A stretch of 64,000 bases of DNA from Candidatus Hydrogenedentota bacterium (GTDB lineage: Bacteria; Hydrogenedentota; Hydrogenedentia; Hydrogenedentales; JAEUWI01): the NCBI GenBank assembly GCA_019637335.1, contig JAHBVV010000013.1, forward strand, positions 1 through 64,000, written 5' to 3'. Within the stretch, counting starts at the first letter, position 1. Each line of letters begins with the position of its first letter. Made by a program: the position numbers and the translations under genes. Under the pieces are notes generated by a model. That model was not told the origin of the DNA, made no database searches, and worked only from the letters and a program-made list of their open reading frames with translations. This document shows, piece by piece, positions 28,647 to 35,672 of this stretch.

Positions 28647-30008
28647 ATGTCCGCAAACCGCGACGCGCTCGAAGCCCAGTTGAATGATTTCTCCGCCGAA
28701 AAGCGCGAGGAGGCGCTCGATGCGCTGCTCGATCTTGCCGCGGACGGCCTCATTGAACTGCCGGAACCAACCCGGGCCTTTAACCTGCACTGCCACTCCT
28801 TTTTCTCCTTCAACGGCTACGGCTATTCACCCACAGCCCTCGCCTGGATCGCCCGGTGTAAAGGGCTGTCCGCGCTGGGTATCGTTGACTTTGACGTGGT
28901 GGACGGCGTGGACGAATTCCTCTCCGCCTGCAAGCTGCTGGGCATCCGCGCCGGCGCGGGCATGGAAACCCGCATCTTCATTCCGGAATTCGCCGACCGG
29001 GTCATCAATTCTCCCGGCGAGCCGGGCATCTGTTACTACATGGCGTCCGGGCTTACGACCTCCAACGTTTCGGACGGCGCCCTGGTGCACGAGCTCAAGC
29101 GGATCTCCGCCGGGCGCACCCGCAATCTGGTCGAGCGCGTGAATACCCTGCTCGACGCCACCGCCCTGGATTTCGAGGCCGATGTGCTGCCGCTTACGCC
29201 GAACGGCAACGCGACCGAGCGGCATGTATGCGCGGCATACGACGCCCGGGCGAAAGCCGCGTTTCCCGATCCCGCCGACCGCGCCGCCTACTGGGCGAAG
29301 AAGCTCGATACGCCGGTGGAGAAGATTGCGGCAATTCTCGATGACGGGCCCGCGCTTCAGGGGCTCATCCGCTCCAAGACCATGAAGTCCGGCGGCGTGG
29401 GGTATGTCCAGCCGGATGGCGCGGACTTCCCCCGGATGGAGCAGGTGAACCAGTTCGCGGTCGAGTCGGGCGGCTTTCCCATGCACACCTGGCTCGATGG
29501 CCTTTCGGACGGGGAACAGGCCATCGAGGAGTTGCTGGACCTGGCGATGGGCAAGGGCGCCGCCGCGCTGAACATCATTCCTGATCGCAACTGGAACATC
29601 GCCGATCCGGCGGTGCGCGCGAAAAAAGTGGAAGCCCTTCACCATGTCGTGCGCATCGCGAGCGATCGCAACCTGCCGGTCATGGTTGGCACCGAGCTTA
29701 ACGCCCACGGGCAGCCCTTCGCCGACAATTTCGACGCGCCCGAGATGGCGCCGCTGTTCGATAGCTTCCAGCGGGGCGCGTTTATCCTGCACGCCCACAC
29801 CGTGTTGCAGAGCGTCGGGGGCATGGGCTATCTCAGTCCCTGGGCGGCCCGCCATTTTCCGGGCGCGGTCGAACGAAACGCCTGGTTCGCGAAGCTCGGC
29901 GCCGAGGTGCTCTACCCCGATGTCGTCGCGGCCGAGATGGTGGATGACGAACTGGCGCCGGACCGCGTGCTCGAGATTCTGAGCGCCGTCGATCCCACAG
30001 ACGTGTGA
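28647..30008 (+). CDS. PHP-domain metal-dependent hydrolase-like protein
   Basis: This 453-residue protein opens with a helical segment and then FNLHCHSFFSFN (His48, His50), the first metal motif of PHP phosphoesterases, followed by GIVDFDVVDGVDEF, GAGMETRIF and, late in the sequence, MVGTELNAHGQPF and ILHAHTVLQSVGG. These supply the His/Asp/Glu ligands expected of a trinuclear site. No polymerase or histidinol-phosphatase partner is fused. The ATG at 28647 is chosen because conserved sequence starts there. The HAD gene follows 95 bases on. A sugar- or nucleotide-phosphate substrate is plausible but unproven. Confidence 0.8.
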   Translation: MSANRDALEAQLNDFSAEKREEALDALLDLAADGLIELPEPTRAFNLHCHSFFSFNGYGYSPTALAWIARCKGLSALGIVDFDVVDGVDEFLSACKLLGIRAGAGMETRIFIPEFADRVINSPGEPGICYYMASGLTTSNVSDGALVHELKRISAGRTRNLVERVNTLLDATALDFEADVLPLTPNGNATERHVCAAYDARAKAAFPDPADRAAYWAKKLDTPVEKIAAILDDGPALQGLIRSKTMKSGGVGYVQPDGADFPRMEQVNQFAVESGGFPMHTWLDGLSDGEQAIEELLDLAMGKGAAALNIIPDRNWNIADPAVRAKKVEALHHVVRIASDRNLPVMVGTELNAHGQPFADNFDAPEMAPLFDSFQRGAFILHAHTVLQSVGGMGYLSPWAARHFPGAVERNAWFAKLGAEVLYPDVVAAEMVDDELAPDRVLEILSAVDPTDV

Positions 30009-30103
30009 CGCGGTCGCGGCGGCGCGACGCGGCCGGGCTTGAAGCGTAGTCGGGCGTGCGCTACCGTAATGCGACCCGATAACACTTCACAAGGATCCCG
30101 CCG

Positions 30104-31060
30104 ATGAGCGACAAGGGCCTCTTTCTTCAGAACATCATTGCGATTATCTGGGACTTCGACAAGACCCTGACCCCGCAGTACATGCAGGCGCCGCTTTTTC
30201 GTGCGTACGGCGTGAACGAGAAGCAGTTCTGGAAAGAGGTGAACCGGCTCCCCGCCTTCTACCAGCGCGCCGGGGTGCACCTGCATCCCGACACCTGTTA
30301 TCTTGGCCATCTCCTCACGTATGTGAAGGAGGGCATCATGCCCGATCTCACCAACGCGCGCCTGCGCGAACTCGGGGCTGAAATCGAGTTCTTCCCCGGG
30401 ATCCCGCAGCTCTTCGGGGAGCTGAAGGATATTTTGCTCGCGCCGGAGTACCAGGAGGGCGACTTGCGGCTCGAGCACTACGTGGTGAGCACGGGGATCG
30501 CGGAAATGATCCGCGGTTCCCGCATTGCCGATTACCTGAGCGGCATCTGGGCCTCGGAATTCATCGAAGCGCCCGCGCGGCCCGGCGAAGACCTGGACGG
30601 AATGCCCGGATCCGGGCCGATTTCACAGATCGCCGGCTTTCTGGATAACACGACGAAGACCCGCGCCATCTTCGAAATCAACAAGGGGGTGCACAAGCTC
30701 AAGGGCGTGTCGGTGAATGACCTCATTCCCGAGGAAGACCGGCGCGTGCCCATGAAGAACATGATCTACGTGGCGGATGGCCCGAGCGATATCCCGAGTT
30801 TTTCCGTGGTGCGCAAGCACGGCGGCCTCGCGTATGCGGTTTTCCAGCAGGAATCGGAATCCCAGTTTGCCCAGGTCGTGGATCTGCTTCACGCGGACCG
30901 CGTAGACGCCTACGGCCCCGCCGACTACACCAGCCACAGCCAAACCGCCATGTGGCTCCGGCTCCAGGTGCGCAAGATCGCCAACCGCATGTTGGCCGAG
31001 CGGGAAAAGGCGCTGCACAGCCGCCGGGGCGGCAGCCCGGTTCACCTGGGCGAGGAATAG
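30104..31060 (+). CDS. HAD-superfamily hydrolase
   Basis: The protein has 318 residues and starts with the HAD motif I WDFDKTLT (nucleophile Asp17, Asp19). A helical cap (about 30-100) follows, then motif II YVVSTGIAEMI near 128 and the C-terminal YVADGPSDIPSFSVV (motif IV acidic pair) near 225. The fold predicts a magnesium-dependent phosphatase. The ribosome site AAGGATCCC precedes the ATG. Proximity to the PHP protein, also a predicted phosphoesterase, suggests an operon. No specific substrate can be read. Confidence 0.88.
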   Translation: MSDKGLFLQNIIAIIWDFDKTLTPQYMQAPLFRAYGVNEKQFWKEVNRLPAFYQRAGVHLHPDTCYLGHLLTYVKEGIMPDLTNARLRELGAEIEFFPGIPQLFGELKDILLAPEYQEGDLRLEHYVVSTGIAEMIRGSRIADYLSGIWASEFIEAPARPGEDLDGMPGSGPISQIAGFLDNTTKTRAIFEINKGVHKLKGVSVNDLIPEEDRRVPMKNMIYVADGPSDIPSFSVVRKHGGLAYAVFQQESESQFAQVVDLLHADRVDAYGPADYTSHSQTAMWLRLQVRKIANRMLAEREKALHSRRGGSPVHLGEE

Positions 31061-31062
31061 CG

Positions 31063-31100
31063 AAAAAAAAGCGGCTGGACGCCCGGGGGCGTCCAGCCGC
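31063..31100 (-). terminator. Terminator of prepilin gene, shared with HAD gene
   Basis: A perfect 13-bp stem (31071-31083 with 31088-31100) with a four-base loop is followed on the minus strand by eight T residues. It lies 22 bases after the prepilin-like stop and 10 bases after the convergent HAD stop, so it may work in both directions but is best for the minus strand. Confidence 0.92.
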
Positions 31101-31122
31101 GAAATCGCGCAAGGCAGACCGA

Positions 31123-32175
31123 TCAGCCGGCCGCGCCAACCACCCACGCCATCGCGGGGGAAGTGAAGTCCTTACCGGGATACTTTTCGAACGCCACGTG
31201 GCCATCCATGTAGAGGATGTTGGAGCCGCCGGGAATGTGGTTGTACAGTTCCGGCACCGTACCCATGAGGTCGCTCACCATCGGAATCTGGCTCTGGGCC
31301 TGCGCGGACGCGCCCGGATTGTTGATGTCCGTGATCAGGAAGCGCTCGACGCCTTCACGGAGGCGCAGGATGGTGTTGCCCGAACCGCCGCTGCCGAAGT
31401 TCTGGTTGCACAGTGAAACGCCCAGCGCGCCCGCTATAGCGTTCACTTCCGTACCGCAGAGGTTGATGTCCGAATCAAATTTCGCCGCCTGGAGATTGTA
31501 ATTGACTTCGTTGGCGGAGCCGGTCGGAATCGTCGCATGAACGCCTGCGATGTATGCGAACGCACCCAGAATCTGGCCGGAGATCATGGTGCCCGCGGGA
31601 GGCGGCGCGCTGCCGAAGGCCACCAGCACGGCGCCGGGTACGTTTTCGGCGTCCGCTTGATCGAGCAGCCAGCCCATGTAGTAATAGCTCTCGTCCGCCG
31701 CTGCCCAGCCGGCCGCCTGGCCGCCATAATTGGACAGGCTGAACGAGTTGCACGGGATGTGCAGCCAGGGTTCGCCCGTGGTCGGGTTATTCACCAGGCC
31801 GGGATCCGGTTCCGACGGGCAAACAATGACGTTCGCATCGGTCAGGTACTCGGGAAAAATGTGATCGGGCTGCGCGAAGTACGCCGTACGGCCTCGACCG
31901 GTGAAGGGCAACTGCGCGTTCGGCACGCCCGGGGTCACGTTGCAGTTGTAGCCCGGTTTGCCCTGAGCCTGGGCGATACGCGGAAACTTTTCGCCCGTAG
32001 ACTCGTTGGCGTACATCTTGAATACCAACCCCAACTGCTTCAGGTTATTCTGGCAGCTCGCGCGCCGCGCGGCCTCGCGGGCGCGCGCCAGCGCGGGAAG
32101 CAGAATCGCGGCGAGAATGCCGATGATCGCGATGACCACCAGCAACTCGATCAAAGTAAAGCCTTTGCGTTTCAT
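31123..32175 (-). CDS. Type II secretion/type IV pilin-like protein, DUF1559-like
   Basis: The protein has 350 residues and begins [19 protein letters not shown], the prepilin peptidase site (cleavage after Gly5) and hydrophobic pilin helix. [22 protein letters not shown] follows, typical of the very abundant DUF1559 pseudopilins of planctomycete-like bacteria. The C-terminus contains [16 protein letters not shown], the usual closing motif of that group. It is exported and assembled or embedded at the membrane. The ATG at 32175, with AAGGA upstream, is chosen over a longer frame whose extra residues are not pilin-like. Confidence 0.92.
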   Translation of the reverse strand: MKRKGFTLIELLVVIAIIGILAAILLPALARAREAARRASCQNNLKQLGLVFKMYANESTGEKFPRIAQAQGKPGYNCNVTPGVPNAQLPFTGRGRTAYFAQPDHIFPEYLTDANVIVCPSEPDPGLVNNPTTGEPWLHIPCNSFSLSNYGGQAAGWAAADESYYYMGWLLDQADAENVPGAVLVAFGSAPPPAGTMISGQILGAFAYIAGVHATIPTGSANEVNYNLQAAKFDSDINLCGTEVNAIAGALGVSLCNQNFGSGGSGNTILRLREGVERFLITDINNPGASAQAQSQIPMVSDLMGTVPELYNHIPGGSNILYMDGHVAFEKYPGKDFTSPAMAWVVGAAG

Positions 32176-32370
32176 TACTCTCGTTCCTTGCATAAGTTCC
32201 AGTTGAACACAGTGTAAAACCAATGATGACCACGGAATTATCCGGTCAGGCTGAACCCACCGGCGGACCGGTACGCCTTCGATGGCGCTTTGCTGAGTAT
32301 TCACCTCCTTTCGGTCCAAGGCCGACTACAACGCCCCCAAAGCTGGAGCCGAATTCGCCTCGCTCAGCCC

Positions 32371-32400
32371 TATTATTATGGAATCGGCACTTTTTGTCAA
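32371..32400 (-). promoter_or_regulatory. Sigma-70-like promoter for prepilin gene
   Basis: On the minus strand TTGACA (32395-32400) is followed after 16 to 17 bases by TAATAAT (32371-32379). A leader of about 190 bases then precedes the prepilin ATG and includes an AAAGGAGGTGA word that has no suitable start codon behind it. Confidence 0.65.
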
Positions 32401-32721
32401 TGGGGTACTTACCGATAAGTAGGTCGGCAACATGAAATGTCGATTTTCAAGGAATTCGGCCAAGTGCAGTACAGTCAGGGGTACCGATTCAGGATGTCGT
32501 CGATATCGATGATTTTGGATACCTTCAGGCTCGCACCAGGACGGTGTCGGTTGAACCGATAGAGGCTTAAAACGAGATATTATTGAAATATATGCGGAAT
32601 AAACACAATAATAAGGATAAGCGATGTATATCGGGTAGGCAAGATTCCCGCTTCCCTTCCACGCTACCTTTCGGCCGCCTCAATGCCGCCAACACGATTC
32701 CACCGCCTGGTCATCGGGCAG
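32401..32721. other. AT-richer intergenic stretch, no gene
   Basis: The area between the divergent prepilin and dps promoters is clearly less GC-rich than its surroundings, especially 32480-32640. I see no open reading frame with family resemblance, no tRNA and no clear riboswitch. It may be a transcription-control region or a remnant of foreign DNA. Confidence 0.4.
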
Positions 32722-32750
32722 TTGACAAAAGCGCTGGGGCATGTTATATT
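32722..32750 (+). promoter_or_regulatory. Consensus sigma-70 promoter for dps-perR2
   Basis: TTGACA (32722-32727), 17 bases, TATATT (32745-32750). A strong AGGAGG ribosome site at 32768-32773 and the dps ATG at 32783 follow. This is the clearest promoter in the window and predicts high expression unless repressed. Confidence 0.85.
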
Positions 32751-32782
32751 AGATTCAGTCCAAACAAAGGAGGTTCTGAAAT

Positions 32783-33253
32783 ATGAAACTGCATTCTCAA
32801 ACCCTTCCCGAAGATATCGCCCGGCAGGTGGCCGCACCCCTTCAAGAGACCGTGGTAGACTATATCAGTCTGGCGTCCGTGGCGCGGCAGGCCCACTGGG
32901 CCGTGGTCGGCCGCGAGTTCCGATCCTTCCACGGATACATGGACGAACTGGGCGCCGAACTGGCCACCTTGATCGACGAGACGGCCGAGCGCATGCTTGC
33001 GGTGGGCGAATTGCCGCGCGGTCAGGTACAGTATGTGGCCGAGCACACGGGTGTGGAGCCCTTGCCGGCGGACTTCATCCAGAAGGGCGATCTGGTGACG
33101 GCGCTGAGCGAGCGGATAGTCGCGGTGGTCAAGCGTATCCGCGCTCGGATAGAGGTAGCCGAAAAGCTCGACCCGGTCAGCGCCGATCTGTTGATTGGCG
33201 CGGCGGCGGGTCTGGAGAAAACGTTGTGGATGTTGCAGGCGGAAAACAAATAG
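32783..33253 (+). CDS. dps: Dps-family DNA-binding ferritin
   Basis: This 156-residue dodecameric mini-ferritin protects DNA by oxidising Fe(II) with hydrogen peroxide. All inter-subunit ferroxidase residues of E. coli Dps have equivalents with identical spacing: His38, His50, Asp54, Asp65 and Glu69. It has a perfect promoter and ribosome site. A Fur/PerR-family regulator starts only five bases after its stop, so the two form an operon. N-terminal lysines, which some Dps proteins use to bind DNA, are few here. Confidence 0.92.
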   Translation: MKLHSQTLPEDIARQVAAPLQETVVDYISLASVARQAHWAVVGREFRSFHGYMDELGAELATLIDETAERMLAVGELPRGQVQYVAEHTGVEPLPADFIQKGDLVTALSERIVAVVKRIRARIEVAEKLDPVSADLLIGAAAGLEKTLWMLQAENK

Positions 33254-33258
33254 ACGCC

Positions 33259-33696
33259 GTGTCCGTGGAAGACCGGATCCGGACGGCCGGACTCCGGGTC
33301 ACGGGCCCGCGCGTTCAGGTGTTCAAGCTGCTTGAAACCCTGGGCGGCCACCACAGCGCCGACGATCTGGTGCAGCGGCTGGCCGTCCAGGGGGCGGGGC
33401 TTTCCCGGGCGTCGGTGTTCAACGTGTTGAACGACCTGACCAAGTGCGGGCTGATCATGCTGTGCGACGCGGGGCCGGGCCGGGCCTACTACGAAGTCTA
33501 TGACCGGTGGCACCACCACTTTGTCTGCCGGCAGTGCGGCGAGATCTACGATGTGCCGTGCGCGGTGAATGCCAAGCCCTGTCTCGAGGCGTCCCTTCCC
33601 GGGCCGGGCTTTGCGGTGGACGAGGCCCAGGTGATCTTTCGCGGGCTCTGCCCGATCTGCAATCCGGCGCCCGAGCCGGGACTTGTAATGGCCTGA
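33259..33696 (+). CDS. Second Fur/PerR-family regulator
   Basis: This 145-residue winged-helix metalloregulator is encoded from a GTG five bases after the dps stop (a second GTG follows at 33265). The DNA-binding part is LRVTGPRVQVFKLLETLGGHHS to SRASVFNVLNDLTKCGLI. The metal-binding part has WHHHFVCRQCGEIYDVP and a closing LCPIC. Compared with PerR, the two core histidines and the late Asp are kept, but the position of Asp85 is Glu. Zinc-site cysteines are complete. Regulation of dps in response to iron or peroxide is the likely role. Confidence 0.87.
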   Translation: MSVEDRIRTAGLRVTGPRVQVFKLLETLGGHHSADDLVQRLAVQGAGLSRASVFNVLNDLTKCGLIMLCDAGPGRAYYEVYDRWHHHFVCRQCGEIYDVPCAVNAKPCLEASLPGPGFAVDEAQVIFRGLCPICNPAPEPGLVMA

Positions 33697-33713
33697 CCCT
33701 TCGCCCGGGCGCG

Positions 33714-35468
33714 TCAGGTGGCGCGGGTATCGAGATGGCTGGGGAGCCATCCGACGATAACCTGTTGCGACTCTTCGTGCCAGAAGAAGTAAATGCGCAG
33801 GCAATGTATGGCCTCGCGGGCGTTACCGCGCTTGAGGTGGGATTCGAGGAACTGGCGCGACCCCGAGTGTGGCGGGTAGTCCACGAAATAGGTCTCCCCC
33901 TCTTCGCCCGCGCGGTGCTTTCGCAGGGAACCGCTACATTCCAGCCCCTGCCGCATCAGCCCGTCCTCCCAGCGCTTGTTCGCGCCGTTGTGGCCGAGGC
34001 GCATGTCGCGGTAGGGGCCGGCCAGCAGTTCCAACGCCGCGCAGACGCGACCGATGTCGTCGTACTCCGCTTTTTTCAGGGCGCGTGCCGCGCGCGGGTG
34101 CAGTTCGAGGCGGCCCACGAAGCGCTCGCCAATCCAGGTCGCCAGCTCCCGATATTCCGTGGGCAGGGGACGCTCCGCGGCGGGTTCCGGCAGATTCTGC
34201 GTGGCCAGTGTGGCGCGCAGGGATTCGTTGTACGCACGGAGCCGCGCGTTTTCCTCGCGGAAATAGTCCCGCTCGTGCTCAGCGGTCTCGGCAAGCGCCA
34301 TGGCCGTTTCGGACTCGTCCCGGGCTTCCCGCGCCTGCTCCCGGAGGGCCTCGATTTCGTTTTCGTAGAGTTCGCGCCAGGCCTCTCCGTCCTCGCCTTG
34401 TCTGCGGATATAGGCCGCGCGGATCGTCCGCGCCTCCGGCACGAATATGCAGTCGCGCCAGTTCACCCGTTTGTTCGCGGCGTGTTCCCGCAGGCGCGCT
34501 ACGAGGAAGCGCTCGAAAGCCGTTGGGCCCGCGTGCTCGCCGCGGTAGTCTTCGTGGCGCCAGCGCCGGATCTTCTCCGGGCGCGCGAGCGGGTGCATGG
34601 CCGCCGTGTCCTCATCGTAGTCGAGCCCCGGCATGTAGGTGCGCACGGCGCCGCGTCCGGCGGCCCAGGTCTCGCCCGCCAAGTCGGACCAGTGCATCTC
34701 GAGGTGCGGCGGGAGCGTGGCGACGTAGGCGAAGCCCTGCACGTGGCTCGCGAGGTTCTCCGGGTCGATGAAGAACGCGGGCGCGCCGTCGCGGGCGGAC
34801 TGCGTCAGGAGCACGGCGGGCATATTGCGCGTGGGGTCCAGCAGGAAGTCCTCGAAGTCCTGCAGGGCGGCGAAGTTTTCCAGATGCCACGGGCGCCCGT
34901 TGATCAGGCGCGCTTCGGCCAGCGGGAAGCGCGCCGCGAGGTCCACAACGACCCGGGGGCGGGTCAGGGTGATGGGATCGCGGGCGTAGTCCAGCGAGGC
35001 GCACTGCACGCGCACGCCGAAGGAAAGCCGGTTCTCCACGCGGCGCAGGGCGATGTCGGTGGTCCATGTGCGCCCGGGCACGGCGGCCTGCCCCGCCAGG
35101 GGGGCGTCCGGCTGTTCGAGGCGAACGGCCCACACGCCCTCCTCGGGGACGGGCGCGGCGGACAGCTTCTGGCCGTGTTCGTCGCACTCGAAGGGTTCGC
35201 CCGCGAAGGCCTCGGGCGGCAGGTCCACCGGGAATTTGCCCTGGAGCCAGTCGAGGATGATCTGCCGGGAGTCCCGGAGGACTTCTCCCGGATCCGCGAT
35301 GCGCACGGGGCGGATGTAGGCCGCAAGCTGGAAGGCCGTGCGGATCTGCGCGCGACCGGGGCGGATGCTCATGCGTTCGGGTGCGGGTTCGGGCGACACG
35401 TCGGAATTTCCCCTCCGGGCTGCGTCCACGGGCTCCGGCGCGTTTTCGCGCGGCCCCGCGCTAAGCAT
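33714..35468 (-). CDS. Unknown 584-residue protein, coiled coil with C-terminal conserved domain
   Basis: I do not recognise a named family. From the N-terminus: a disordered Pro/Glu-rich stretch, a beta-rich region (about 40-220, WTTDIALRRVENRLSFGV), a segment ending VRTYMPGLDYDEDTAAMH (about 290), a helical coiled coil (about 365-430) and a compact end domain (about 440-584) closing with IYFFWHEESQQVIVGWLPSHLDT. The end domain has small-toxin-like proportions. The layout recalls single-gene defence or stress effectors, but this is a guess. No signal peptide. ATG at 35372 (MSIRPGRA) is an alternative start. It stands alone beside a minisatellite and is convergent with perR2, 17 bases apart. 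Confidence 0.65.
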   Translation of the reverse strand: MLSAGPRENAPEPVDAARRGNSDVSPEPAPERMSIRPGRAQIRTAFQLAAYIRPVRIADPGEVLRDSRQIILDWLQGKFPVDLPPEAFAGEPFECDEHGQKLSAAPVPEEGVWAVRLEQPDAPLAGQAAVPGRTWTTDIALRRVENRLSFGVRVQCASLDYARDPITLTRPRVVVDLAARFPLAEARLINGRPWHLENFAALQDFEDFLLDPTRNMPAVLLTQSARDGAPAFFIDPENLASHVQGFAYVATLPPHLEMHWSDLAGETWAAGRGAVRTYMPGLDYDEDTAAMHPLARPEKIRRWRHEDYRGEHAGPTAFERFLVARLREHAANKRVNWRDCIFVPEARTIRAAYIRRQGEDGEAWRELYENEIEALREQAREARDESETAMALAETAEHERDYFREENARLRAYNESLRATLATQNLPEPAAERPLPTEYRELATWIGERFVGRLELHPRAARALKKAEYDDIGRVCAALELLAGPYRDMRLGHNGANKRWEDGLMRQGLECSGSLRKHRAGEEGETYFVDYPPHSGSRQFLESHLKRGNAREAIHCLRIYFFWHEESQQVIVGWLPSHLDTRAT

Positions 35469-35505
35469 AGCCCGTGCGCGGCGGTTTTACAAGTGGTGGG
35501 GCGTG

Positions 35506-35614
35506 GACAGTTGACAGTTGACAGTTGACAGTTGACAGTTGACGGCAGGGACGGCAGGGACGGCAGGGACGGCAGGGGCGGCAGGGGCGGCAGGGGCGGC
35601 AGGGGCGGCAGGGG
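35506..35614. repeat. Two adjacent minisatellites
   Basis: First array: GACAGTT repeated five times plus GAC (35506-35543). Second array: GGCAGGGAC three times, then GGCAGGGGC four times and a partial unit (35544-35614). They lie in the 200-base spacer upstream of the unknown 584-residue protein. The GACAGTT word recurs at 39963. Confidence 0.95.
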
Positions 35615-35672
35615 TTCGCGGTGACTAAAGAAGACCACGCGGCCTCGCGGCTTGTTGCGTCGTGGCGTTTTG

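Noticed and set aside
32740-32758. Per box overlapping the dps -10 element
   Set aside because: The left half fits loosely but the right half matches too few positions for a call by eye.
33507-35528. 673-codon plus-strand open frame starting inside perR2
   Set aside because: It runs antisense through the 584-residue gene with shadow-like composition, and its first part is an alternative frame of perR2.
35506-35614. Possible CRISPR array
   Set aside because: Units are 7 and 9 bases in direct contact with no spacers; this is a minisatellite, and no cas gene is present.
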